Source: Bog-473 sp963725895 (GTDB lineage Bacteria; Actinomycetota; Acidimicrobiia; Acidimicrobiales; RAAP-2). From it: a DNA stretch of 64,000 nucleotides. The DNA is taken from contig CAVSAJ010000003.1 in assembly GCA_963725895.1 (NCBI GenBank), forward strand, positions 930,001 through 994,000, read 5' to 3'. The notes below the pieces were generated by a model. It was not told the DNA's origin, did not search any database, and saw nothing but the letters and a program-made list of their open reading frames with translations. Within the stretch, counting starts at the first letter, position 1. The number at the start of each line of letters is the position of its first letter. The translations under genes were made by a program, and so were the position numbers. This document shows positions 18,843 through 27,602 of the stretch, one piece after another.

Positions 18843-19813
18843 AACGGATCCTGGGGTCGAGCACGCCGTAGAGGATGTCGGCGAGGAGGTTGAAGAGGAT
18901 CACGAAGGTCGCCGTGATCAACAGGTACGCCAGCATGACGTTGACGTCGAGATCGGTCACGCCGGTCACGTACCACTGCCCGAGTCCCTGCCAGCCGAAG
19001 ACGATCTCGGTCAGGATGGCGCCACCGAGGACCGCCGCGAAGTCGAGTGCGATCACCGTCGTCACCGGGATCAGCGCGTTGCGCAGGACGTGGCGCATCG
19101 AGCACCCGTCGCCGGCTCAGGCCCTTGGCCCGGGCCAGGCGGACGTGGTCGGCGTCGAGCGTCTCGATCATCGACGACCGCTGGTAGATGGCCCATGACG
19201 CATACGACACGAGGATGAGGGTCAGCACCGGCAATGCCGTGTGCTCGGCGTAGTCAGGCAGCCGGCTGAAGAAGGACCCGCTCAGCGTCGGGCTCTGCTC
19301 GCCGTCGGTGTAGAAGATGGTGGTCCCGAGGTGCTGGTTGATGGGGATGGCCACGAACTCCTTGAGGGCGAGCCCGACGACGAAGACGGGCGTGGCCAGG
19401 AGCACGAAGTTGGTGACCGTGATGGCGTGGTCGGTGAACCTGTTCTGACGTACCGCACCGACGACGCCGAGGAAGATGGCGATCGCCACGGCGATGACCG
19501 TGGCGATGATGACCATGCGCAGCGTGACGAACAAGTGAGACACCATCTCGGAGGCCACGTCCTGGCCGTTGATAGTGGTCCCGAGGTTGCCGTGCAGGGC
19601 CCCGCTCAACCAGATCCAGTAGCGCTGCACCAAGGGATCGTTGAGATGGAGCAGCTTCTCCCGGGCGACGATGGTCGAGTGGGGTATGTGCGGATTGGCT
19701 AAGAGGAGCCCCAGGGGATTGCCCGCGCTGGCGACGAGGAGGAAGACCAGGATCGTCGCGAAGAAGAGGACGACGATGCTGATCAGAATGCGCCTAATGA
19801 TGTAGGCGAACAT
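18835..19813 (-). CDS. Peptide-type ABC transporter permease (OppB/DppB-like), frame broken
   Basis: The start MFAYIIRRILISIVVLFFAT is the canonical OppB/DppB N-terminal helix. It is followed by RYWIWLSGALHGNLGTT (the GD.G-type periplasmic block) and several helices. The EAA loop ARAKGLSRRRV is interrupted by a frame change near 19105; RHVLRNALIPVTTVIALDF resumes it and the protein ends with VLDPRIRYG. Expected length is about 325 residues. It forms the channel with the OppC-like permease. A hairpin separates it from the upstream binding-protein gene, as is usual for unequal expression of binding protein and permeases. Confidence 0.9.
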
Positions 19814-19841
19814 TGCGCGGATTCTAGGGTGGGAAGGAACA

Positions 19842-19879
19842 GAGGGAGGGGCCGACCAGCGATGGCCGACCCCTCCCTC
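19842..19879 (-). terminator. Intra-operon hairpin downstream of binding-protein gene
   Basis: On the minus-strand RNA a 16-base-pair stem (GAGGGAGGGGUCGGCC with GGUCGGCCCCUCCCUC, two G-U pairs) closes a six-base loop. It lies between the stop of the binding-protein gene (19897) and the OppB-like start (19813). The G-U pairs are stable only in the minus-strand transcript, in keeping with that direction. It probably stops most transcripts after the binding protein. A second inverted repeat (19887-19909, 10-base arms) spans the stop codon just upstream. Confidence 0.75.
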
Positions 19880-19896
19880 CCGATCCGATCAGCTCG

Positions 19897-21648
19897 TTAC
19901 GAGCTGATCGTCCAGTTCTCGGCGTTCCAGGTGATCCCGTCGTTGGACGCATTCGGGAGCACACCCTGGAGGTTGTTGCTCCAGGCAAAGTACGCCGGGA
20001 CCTGGTACAGCGGCAGCGTGACCATGTTCTGCCAGAGGATCGAGTCGGCCTCGTTGAAGTCGGAGTTCTCCTTGGCCTGGCTCGGGGCAGAGATGCCCTC
20101 GCTCATCAGCTTGTCGACGTCGGTGTTGGCCGAGTGGGTCCAGTTCTCACCGCAGTTACTCGTGTTGGTGTACGAGCAGTAGATCGACTGGTTGCCCGAC
20201 ACGAACGGCGTGGCGAACCAGGCGAACTCGGTGATCTGGTAGGTCCCGCTCGGCAGGTTGGTCCCGAAGAGCGTGTTGGCGTCGTAGTTCTGGATGTTGA
20301 TCTTGATCCCGATGGCCTTCATCTGCGCCTGGAACAGCTCCTCCGTCTGGGCCCGGATCTGGTTCCCCGACGTCGACTGGATCGTGAAGGTCAAGTCCTT
20401 GCCCTTCTGCGGGCCGTAGGTCGGCTGCCAGTAGCCGTCAGAGCCCTTCTTGAAGCCGGCCTCCTTCATCAGGTTGTTCGACGTCGAGGGATCGAACGAG
20501 TAGTTGGTGCCCTTGTATCCCTGCTGCGTCGGCATGAGCATGCGGCTGCCAAGAGGCTTGATCTGATTGTCGATCTGCCCGACCGTACGGGCGATGATCG
20601 ACGAGCGGTTGACGCCGTGCGCGATCGCCTCTCGCACCTGGACCTTCGCCAGGTACGGGTCGGATTGGTTGAAGTCGAAGTGCTCGAACTCCAGGCCGGG
20701 GACCGTCGCCTTCGAGATGCCCGTCAGCTGGTTGGCGTTCTGCACGATGGACAAGCTGAGTGACGTCGGGTTGATGACGTTGATCTCGTGGTTCTCGAGT
20801 GCCGGTACGAGCTGGCTGTCGGCCGAGAAGAACTGGAACACGATCTTGTCCAGCTTCCCGGGCGTGCCCCAGTAGGTGGGGTTGCGCACCAGCACGAGAG
20901 ACTGGTTCTCGTTGTAGCTCTGGATCTCGTACCAGCTACCCGAGATGGCCTGCGTCGGGCCGACGAAGCCGGTGTTCCAGCCGACGACCCGGCCGATGTG
21001 CGCAGGGACGATGTTGATGAACAGGCTGCGCCAGTCGGCGAAGGCCGGCTTGAAGGTCACGGTGACGGTGCGGCCGTTCGGGCACATCCCCACGTTGTGG
21101 TCCGCCGCGGTCCCCGGTGCGCACGCGGCGCCGCCGGAGGGGTCCGAACCGACGACCGAGGTGATCTGGCTGTAGCCGGCAGTCGAGGCGGGGGTGAAGG
21201 GCTGGCCTCCGACGTCGGTGTAAGCCGGGTTCCCGCTCTGGGTCTGCCAGTTGTAGATGAAGTCGTCAGCCGTGATCGGCGTCCCGTCCGACCAGACGGC
21301 CTTGGGGTTGATCTTGTAGACGACGGTCATGGGGCTCTGGCTCGTGACGTCCGCGCTCTCGAGGAGCTGGGTGTTCAGTACCGGCTGGAGCTTGTTGTTC
21401 ACGATGAAGGCCTGGGGCCACACCATGTTCATGATCTCCTGCAGCACGAACTCTGCCGAGGCCGAGGCGTTGATGTTCAACCCGGCCAGGTTCTCGTCGA
21501 GCGCGACGGTGGCGGTCCCTCCCGAAGAGGAGGACGCCTTCGAGGACGCCCCGCCGGTCGTCGGCGTGACGGCGACGATGGAGATACTGAGCGCTCCTGC
21601 TGCCATAGCGGCGAACATCCACCGCTTCGATAACCCCTTGAGTCCCAT
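19897..21648 (-). CDS. ABC transporter substrate-binding protein, family 5 (peptide/nickel type)
   Basis: The ATG at 21646-21648 has GGGAG six bases upstream. The 583-residue protein has a signal peptide (MGLKGLSKRWMFAAMAAGAL, then a hydrophobic stretch to about residue 30). No lipobox cysteine follows it, only an Ala/Ser/Gly-rich linker, so anchoring is unclear. The SBP_bac_5 core follows: VYKINPKAVWSDGTPITADD (near 120-140), FKPAFADWRSLF, LVRNPTYWG and VREAIAHGVNRSSI. Such proteins capture oligopeptides, nickel chelates or sugars outside the membrane; the substrate is unknown. It is the first gene of the importer operon and is frame-intact. Confidence 0.9.
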   Translation of the reverse strand: MGLKGLSKRWMFAAMAAGALSISIVAVTPTTGGASSKASSSSGGTATVALDENLAGLNINASASAEFVLQEIMNMVWPQAFIVNNKLQPVLNTQLLESADVTSQSPMTVVYKINPKAVWSDGTPITADDFIYNWQTQSGNPAYTDVGGQPFTPASTAGYSQITSVVGSDPSGGAACAPGTAADHNVGMCPNGRTVTVTFKPAFADWRSLFINIVPAHIGRVVGWNTGFVGPTQAISGSWYEIQSYNENQSLVLVRNPTYWGTPGKLDKIVFQFFSADSQLVPALENHEINVINPTSLSLSIVQNANQLTGISKATVPGLEFEHFDFNQSDPYLAKVQVREAIAHGVNRSSIIARTVGQIDNQIKPLGSRMLMPTQQGYKGTNYSFDPSTSNNLMKEAGFKKGSDGYWQPTYGPQKGKDLTFTIQSTSGNQIRAQTEELFQAQMKAIGIKINIQNYDANTLFGTNLPSGTYQITEFAWFATPFVSGNQSIYCSYTNTSNCGENWTHSANTDVDKLMSEGISAPSQAKENSDFNEADSILWQNMVTLPLYQVPAYFAWSNNLQGVLPNASNDGITWNAENWTISS

Positions 21649-21955
21649 TGCACTCCCTTTTTCTTTCGGACTGCCCCGGTGACGAGTCCGATGCCCCGCC
21701 CTTCCTTGTCCCAATATCGGAACAATGTCGGAAGATGTACACAACCGTAACTCAATTGCCATATTCACTTAGGTCATCTGGCCAGGATTTTCTGCGAGAT
21801 TGCGCCGCTCGACGAGCCGATCCGGTGCAGACGCGCCACTCGCACAGAATTCCTGCGCAAGGAGGGCCAAACCGCGCAGCCAACGGAACCTGTGTGCTAG
21901 CTGAGTCCCCCCTGCGTGAATAGTGACAACCGACCAGTAAATTGCGGACGAGGCG
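21649..21955. promoter_or_regulatory. Divergent intergenic region of importer operon and DMT transporter
   Basis: This 307-base gap separates two diverging genes and must hold both promoters. The part next to the importer (21700-21790) is A/T-richer than its surroundings. It includes two related segments, CCAATATCGGAACAATGTCGG (21712-21732, given as a whole 21 positions) and the A/T-rich block at 21752-21775. No gene, tRNA or clear hairpin was seen. Confidence 0.5.
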
Positions 21956-22915
21956 ATGGTCTATGTCCTTGCGGTAGCAGCGGCTCTCTCCAACGCGCTG
22001 ACGAGCGTCCTACAGCGCATGGGGGTAGAGGACGCCCCTGAAGAGACGACCATGCGGCTGAGCCTGATCGCGCATGCCATCCGCCGGGGCGTCTGGCTCC
22101 TCGGTTTCGCGTTCATGATCTGCTCGTTCTTGCTGCAGTCCTTCGCGCTCCACATCGGGCGGCTGTCGGTTGTCCAGCCCATCCTCACCATGGAGCTGCT
22201 CTTCCTGGTGGCCATCCTCGGGATCTGGTTCAAGTTCGCCATCTCGCTGCGCGAGTGGATCGGTGCCTCGGCCATCGTCTTCGGCCTGAGCGGGTTCCTC
22301 TACTTCGCCGCACCTGGGGGTGGCAACGAAGTCCCCACCAATCTGGGTTGGATCGTCGTCGGCGGCAGCACCACCTTCCTCATCGTTGTGGCCGTCGTCG
22401 CCACCCGTTGGGGTCCGCGCTGGTGGAAGGCGGCCATGTTCGGCACCGCAGCGGCAATCACATACGCATTCACCGCCGCCCTGATCAAGGTCGTGAGCGA
22501 CTACGCCGCCAACGACTGGGTCACGCTGTTCGCGCACTGGCAGACCTATGGCGTGATCGCCTTCGGCCTGCTCGGGCTGTTCCTCACGCAGAACGCGTTC
22601 CATGCCGGCCCGCTCGCGGCCTCCCAGTCGACCCTGGTCCTCGTCGATCCCCTCGTGAGCATCTGCCTGGGGATCGCGCTCTACGGCGACAGCCTGCGCA
22701 CCTCTGGCCCCTATGGTCCCCTCGAGGCGATCTCCCTCCTGTGCATGTTCATGGGCGCCGTCTTCCTCTCGAACTCGCCGCTCGTGACCGGCATGAGGAG
22801 CGACGGCAAGGGCGTCGAGTACGACGAGATGCTGTCCCGCCGGCTCAAGCACCCCCAGCAGCTGGCAGAGCCGGCGCCGGCGACCGACAGCGGCCTGCCC
22901 TTCTCATCGGCTTGA
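21956..22915 (+). CDS. DMT-superfamily (EamA-like) transporter
   Basis: The 319-residue protein has about nine or ten hydrophobic helices in two related halves. It starts VYVLAVAAALSNALTSVLQR with the typical small-residue-rich first helix, contains IGRLSVVQPILTMELLF after helix three, and ends with VDPLVSICLGIALYGDSL and LLCMFMGAVFLSNS, the EamA-like repeat pattern. The tail after about residue 275 is cytoplasmic and charged. Members export or import small metabolites; the substrate is unknown. It converges on the hydrolase gene, with 66 bases between stops. Confidence 0.8.
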   Translation: MVYVLAVAAALSNALTSVLQRMGVEDAPEETTMRLSLIAHAIRRGVWLLGFAFMICSFLLQSFALHIGRLSVVQPILTMELLFLVAILGIWFKFAISLREWIGASAIVFGLSGFLYFAAPGGGNEVPTNLGWIVVGGSTTFLIVVAVVATRWGPRWWKAAMFGTAAAITYAFTAALIKVVSDYAANDWVTLFAHWQTYGVIAFGLLGLFLTQNAFHAGPLAASQSTLVLVDPLVSICLGIALYGDSLRTSGPYGPLEAISLLCMFMGAVFLSNSPLVTGMRSDGKGVEYDEMLSRRLKHPQQLAEPAPATDSGLPFSSA

Positions 22916-22981
22916 GCCGGGCTCTGCGTCCGGCGGCGGATGCACCGATGCCCGGGCCCGAACCGACGGCCGTCCGGGCGC

Positions 22982-23788
22982 TCAGGAGCGACCGTCGGTG
23001 GCGTGTGCCACCACCACCCTGGTGAAGGCCGCGAAATGGTCGGGGTGCGACAGGTGCGCCCCGTGTTGCGCCCCGGCGATCTCATAGACGAGCGCCCCAG
23101 GGACGTTGGCCCCGAGCCACTCGACCGTGCGACGGTGGTGCGGCCTCGAGGCCTGTCCGCCCATCGCGAACACCGAGGGCACGCGCAGCGCCGTCACGTC
23201 GAAGGGCGGCCCCTCGGTCCGGAAGCTGCGCATGTCTGCCATCAGGGCGGGCCCGTCGGCCCGGCGCGAGGCCTTGCCTTGCTCGGTCAGCCGGGCCCAC
23301 GCAGAGGTGCCCATCATGCGGCCGAAGAACCGCTCTGCCTCCTCGCCGGGATCGTCGGCCATCGGGGTCCACTGCCGGGGACCGCCGGCACCACCCTCGT
23401 CGTCGCGACGCAAACCCAACCAGGGCATGGGTGGTTCGAAGGCCCCGATCGCGTCGAACGCGGGCGGCGATGCCAGCGCTGCGCCCACCACGACGTCGCC
23501 GCCGAAGCTGTGTCCGACCGCGACCACGGGGCGGGGTCCCGGTCCCTGACGCACCTCCGACGCGATCGCCAACAGGTCGTCGACGTGGCCGCTGAGGTCC
23601 GTCACCCCGGCGTCTCGCGACCCTTGATACCCGCGCCGGTCGTACGCCACCGTCCCGAATTCGGGCAACCGGCGCATGACCCGGCGGAAGCTCTCCGCCC
23701 GGTCCAATGACCCGTGGACGAATACGACGCTGGCGGCCCCTCCGGGTGCGGGTCGCGACAGGACATGGAGGCCGGCCGGATAGGTCAT
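22982..23788 (-). CDS. Alpha/beta hydrolase
   Basis: Starting at MTYPAGLHVLSRP (ATG 23786-23788; another ATG lies at 23816-23818), the 268-residue protein has the hydrolase fold marks. These are the oxyanion strand VVFVHGSLD, the DRRGYQGS turn, the nucleophile elbow VAVGHSFGGDV with Ser, and a late histidine in IAGAQHGAHLSHPDHF. The aspartate is probably within the loop near PSVFAMGGQ. The substrate is unknown; the set of motifs fits esterases and haloperoxidase-like enzymes. It is divergent from kgd, with only about 60 bases between starts. Confidence 0.85.
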   Translation of the reverse strand: MTYPAGLHVLSRPAPGGAASVVFVHGSLDRAESFRRVMRRLPEFGTVAYDRRGYQGSRDAGVTDLSGHVDDLLAIASEVRQGPGPRPVVAVGHSFGGDVVVGAALASPPAFDAIGAFEPPMPWLGLRRDDEGGAGGPRQWTPMADDPGEEAERFFGRMMGTSAWARLTEQGKASRRADGPALMADMRSFRTEGPPFDVTALRVPSVFAMGGQASRPHHRRTVEWLGANVPGALVYEIAGAQHGAHLSHPDHFAAFTRVVVAHATDGRS

Positions 23789-23849
23789 GGGCAGGGCAGA
23801 CGCTACCCGCCCGCCCATGTGGCCCGACCGCCGCCGGTAGGGTTGGCTC

Positions 23850-26800
23850 ATGACCCAGATCGGCGGCGCAGGAGGCTCCTTCGGCCCCAACGCGTGGCTG
23901 GTCGACGACATGTACGACCGCTTCCTGGCCGACCCCGATTCGGTCTCGGAGAGCTGGCGGGAGTTCTTCGCGGACTACCGTCCGGCCCCCGTACCGGCGC
24001 CGCAACCCGGCCCGGCCGCCGCGCCGGTTCCGGCGGCAGAGCCCTCGGCGGCCACGTCCGATACCGCGAGTACGGCCACAGTTGCTGTTCCTGTCGCGCC
24101 GGCGGCCACGGCCCCGGTTCGCGCATCCGTCGTCGAGGCGGGAAGCGAGGATCCCGTCCTGCTGCGGGGCGCGGCGTCGCGGATCGTGGCCAACATGGAA
24201 GCCAGCCTGTCGGTGCCGACGGCGACGAGCGTGCGCAGTGTGCCGGCCCGGCTGCTCGAGGTCAACCGGCTCATCTTGAACAACCAACTGGCTCGGACGA
24301 CGGGGGCCAAGGTCAGCTTCACGCACATCATCGGCTATGCCGTGGTGCGGGCCCTCCACGATGTGCCGTCGCTCAACTCGGCCTTCGTCGCCGACGCGGA
24401 CGGAAACGGCAAGCCCGGCGTCATTCACCACAAGCATGTGGGGCTGGGCCTCGCGGTCGACCAAGAGAAGAGCGACGGGACGCGCACGCTGCTGGTTCCG
24501 TGCATCAAGGACGCCGACACCCTCGACTTCCGGTCGTTCGTCCTCGCCTACGAGGAGCTGATCCGCAAGATCCACACCAACAAGATCTCGCCCGACGACT
24601 TCACCGGCACGACCGTGTCCCTCACGAACCCCGGGACACTCGGCACCGTGCAGTCGGTGCCACGGCTCATGCCCGGCCAGGGCGCCATCATCGGCGTGGG
24701 CGCTCTGGGCTACCCGCCGGGCTTCGAGGCTGCCGACCCCCGGGTGCTGGCCGAGCTCGGATTGGGCAAGGTCGTCACGCTGACTTCGACGTACGACCAC
24801 CGGATCATCCAGGGGGCGGAGTCCGGCCTGTTCCTCGGGCGTGTCGCCGCGCTGCTCACCGGCGCCGAGGGCTTCTACGACGACCTCTTCGAGTCGATGG
24901 GCGTTCCCTACGAACCGGTGCGCTGGCAGGTCGACGACAACGCCGGCGACGATTCGGGCGAAGGAGAGCACCAGCGCCTGGTCAAGCAGGTGCACGTGCA
25001 GACCCTCATCAACATGTACAGGGTGCGCGGGCACCTCATCGCCCATCTCGACCCGCTCGACGCCGAGCCGCCGCACATCCATCCCGAGCTCGACCCGTTG
25101 ACCTACGGCCTCACCATCTGGGACCTGCCGCGCCACTTCGTCGCCGACGGCCTGGCCGGGCGCGACGTGGCGACGTTGGAGGAGATCCTCCACGTGCTGC
25201 GTGACGCGTACTGCCGGACGCTGGCGATCGAGTACATGCATATCCAGGATCCCGAGCAGAAGCGATGGATCCAAGAGCACGTCGAGGGGCACCCGACCAC
25301 GCTCAAGATCGAGGAGCAGCGGCACATCCTCGAGCGGCTCAACGCGGCCGAGGTTTTCGAGCGTTTCCTCCACACGCGCTACGTCGGCCAGAAGCGCTTC
25401 GGGTTGGAGGGCGCCGAATCGACCATCGTGTTGCTGGACGCGCTGCTCGACGCCGCCGCCGGCTCGGGCGTGGCCGAGGTCGTGATGGGCATGGCCCACC
25501 GTGGCCGGCTGAACGTGCTGGCCAACATCGTGGGCAAGTCCTACCGCGAGATCTTCGAGGAGTTCGAGGGCAATCTCGACCCCGAGTCCGTCCAGGGCTC
25601 CGGCGACGTGAAGTACCACAAGGGCGCGCTCGGCGTCTTCCACGGCTCCGCGGGCGAGGAACTCCCGATCACGCTGGCGTCGAACCCTTCCCACCTCGAG
25701 GCAGTCGACCCGGTCGTGGAGGGGATGACCCGCGCCAAGCAGGACCGCCTGTCGCCCCCGACCGACGGCACGCCCGCCGCGGCGGCCGATGGCTCCTACG
25801 GGTTCCCCTGCATGTCTGTGCTCGTCCACGGCGACGCGGCGTTCGCCGGCCAGGGCGTGGTCGCCGAGACGCTCAACCTCTCTGGTCTGTCGGGCTATCG
25901 CACCGGCGGCGCCGTGCACGTCGTGATCAACAACCAGCTCGGCTTCACGACGGCGCCGGCGTCGGCGCGCACGTCGGTGTACCCGACCGACGTGGCCAAG
26001 ATGGTCCAGGCGCCCATCTTCCACGTGAACGGCGACGACCCCGAGGCTGCCGCACGGGCCGCCCGCCTCGCCTTCGCCTTCCGTCAGACCTTCCACAAGG
26101 ACGTGGTCATCGACCTCGTGTGCTATCGCAAGCACGGGCACAACGAGGGCGACGACCCGAGCTACACCCAGCCGCTGATGTACCAACGGATCGAGGCCAA
26201 GCGGTCGGTCCGCAAGCTCTACACCGAGACGCTCGTGCGCCGGGGGGACATCACCCTCGAAGAGGCCGAGGAGGCGCTCGACGACTTCAACGCCCGTCTG
26301 CAGGCCGTGCTCGACGAGGTGCGCGGCGAGCCGTCGTTGGCGCCGACCGGGTTGCCCACGCCGGACGTGGGTCTGGGCGACACCCCCTCACCGGAGACCG
26401 GCGTCGACCCCGAGGTGCTGCGCGCGCTCTCCGTCGTCGTGCGCTCGGTGCCCGAGGGCTTCATGATCCATCCCAAGCTCGAGCGCCAATTCGTCCAGCG
26501 TGACGAGCTCGTGGCGAGCGGGGAGGTCGACTGGGCCTTGGCCGAGTCGCTGGCCATCGGATCGCTCATGTACGAGGGCGTCAACGTCCGCTTGACCGGC
26601 CAGGACACCCGGCGCGGGACCTTCAGCCAGCGCCATGACGTGCTGGTCGACTACGCCACCGGTGAGGAGTACGTGCCCTTGGCCCACATCCGCGACGGGC
26701 TGCACCGCATCGGCGAGGACGCGCTCGTGCCGAAGGGGGAGATGGGCAACTTCACGGCGCGCGACTCGCTGCTCTCGGAGTACGCGGCGCTCGGCTTCGA

Positions 26801-27602
26801 GTACGGCTACTCGGTCGAGGCGCCCGAGGCCCTCGTGGCCTGGGAGGCGCAGTTCGGTGACTTCGCCAACGGGGCCCAGATCATCATCGACAACTTCATG
26901 GTGGCCGCCGAGAACAAATGGGGGCAGTTCTCGAGCCTCGTCCTGCTCCTGCCGCATGGCTATGAGGGACAGGGTCCCGAGCACTCGTCCTCGCGCTACG
27001 AGCGCTTCTTGTCCCTGAGCGCGCGGGGCAACTTGCGCGTGACCGTGCCCACCACGGCCGCACAGTACTTCCATTTATTGCGATCACAGGCGAAGCTGAG
27101 CCCCAAGCGGCCGCTCGTCGTGGTGACCCCGAAGTCGATGCTCCGGGCCCGTGCGTCACGCTCGACCTTCGGTGAGCTCGAGACGGGCTCGTTCCAGCAC
27201 GTGATCGATGACGCCACGGTGCAGGACCCGGCTGCGGTGCAACGCATTGTGTTGTGCAGCGGCAAGATCGCCCATGAGGCGATCTTGCACCGCGCCCAGC
27301 TCGACCCGGCTGCGGCGTCGCGCGTCGCAGTGGTTCGGGTCGAGCAGCTCTATCCATGGCCGGTGCAGCTCCTGACTCAGATCTTCGAGCGCTACGGACA
27401 GGCGAGCGAAGTGGTCTGGCTCCAGGAGGAGCCCGAGAACATGGGCGCGTGGTCGTTCGCGCACGCGCGCCTCCACGCCTGCTTGCCCGAGCGTCTCCGG
27501 CTCCGCCACGTGAGCCGCGCCGAGTCCGCGAGCCCCGCGATCGGCAGTGCCGCCCTGCACCAGCTGGAGCAGGCTGATCTCTTGCGGCGTGCCATTGGCT
27601 GA
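23850..27602 (+). CDS. kgd: Multifunctional 2-oxoglutarate decarboxylase / dehydrogenase E1-E2 (Kgd)
   Basis: This intact 1250-residue protein starts with the SucA-like FGPNAWLVDDMYDRFLADPD segment. An Ala/Pro-rich linker (50-100) follows, then an E2-type succinyltransferase domain (about 105-345, with TYDHRIIQGAESG carrying the catalytic His near 316) and the thiamine-dependent E1 part (about 370-1250). In the latter, AHRGRLNVLANIVGK, CYRKHGHNEGDDPSYTQP and HGYEGQGPEHSSSR are diagnostic. In actinobacteria Kgd decarboxylates 2-oxoglutarate and serves as E1 and E2 of the 2-oxoglutarate dehydrogenase complex, under control of the FHA protein GarA. It overlaps the next gene by 14 bases, so the two are translationally coupled. 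Confidence 0.97.
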   Translation: MTQIGGAGGSFGPNAWLVDDMYDRFLADPDSVSESWREFFADYRPAPVPAPQPGPAAAPVPAAEPSAATSDTASTATVAVPVAPAATAPVRASVVEAGSEDPVLLRGAASRIVANMEASLSVPTATSVRSVPARLLEVNRLILNNQLARTTGAKVSFTHIIGYAVVRALHDVPSLNSAFVADADGNGKPGVIHHKHVGLGLAVDQEKSDGTRTLLVPCIKDADTLDFRSFVLAYEELIRKIHTNKISPDDFTGTTVSLTNPGTLGTVQSVPRLMPGQGAIIGVGALGYPPGFEAADPRVLAELGLGKVVTLTSTYDHRIIQGAESGLFLGRVAALLTGAEGFYDDLFESMGVPYEPVRWQVDDNAGDDSGEGEHQRLVKQVHVQTLINMYRVRGHLIAHLDPLDAEPPHIHPELDPLTYGLTIWDLPRHFVADGLAGRDVATLEEILHVLRDAYCRTLAIEYMHIQDPEQKRWIQEHVEGHPTTLKIEEQRHILERLNAAEVFERFLHTRYVGQKRFGLEGAESTIVLLDALLDAAAGSGVAEVVMGMAHRGRLNVLANIVGKSYREIFEEFEGNLDPESVQGSGDVKYHKGALGVFHGSAGEELPITLASNPSHLEAVDPVVEGMTRAKQDRLSPPTDGTPAAAADGSYGFPCMSVLVHGDAAFAGQGVVAETLNLSGLSGYRTGGAVHVVINNQLGFTTAPASARTSVYPTDVAKMVQAPIFHVNGDDPEAAARAARLAFAFRQTFHKDVVIDLVCYRKHGHNEGDDPSYTQPLMYQRIEAKRSVRKLYTETLVRRGDITLEEAEEALDDFNARLQAVLDEVRGEPSLAPTGLPTPDVGLGDTPSPETGVDPEVLRALSVVVRSVPEGFMIHPKLERQFVQRDELVASGEVDWALAESLAIGSLMYEGVNVRLTGQDTRRGTFSQRHDVLVDYATGEEYVPLAHIRDGLHRIGEDALVPKGEMGNFTARDSLLSEYAALGFEYGYSVEAPEALVAWEAQFGDFANGAQIIIDNFMVAAENKWGQFSSLVLLLPHGYEGQGPEHSSSRYERFLSLSARGNLRVTVPTTAAQYFHLLRSQAKLSPKRPLVVVTPKSMLRARASRSTFGELETGSFQHVIDDATVQDPAAVQRIVLCSGKIAHEAILHRAQLDPAAASRVAVVRVEQLYPWPVQLLTQIFERYGQASEVVWLQEEPENMGAWSFAHARLHACLPERLRLRHVSRAESASPAIGSAALHQLEQADLLRRAIG

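Noticed and set aside
23082..26186. Very long open frame (1034 codons) on the minus strand
   Set aside because: It lies antisense to kgd, whose protein is conserved and complete; the antisense product is rich in Arg, His, Gly and Asp repeats and is a by-product of GC-biased codons.
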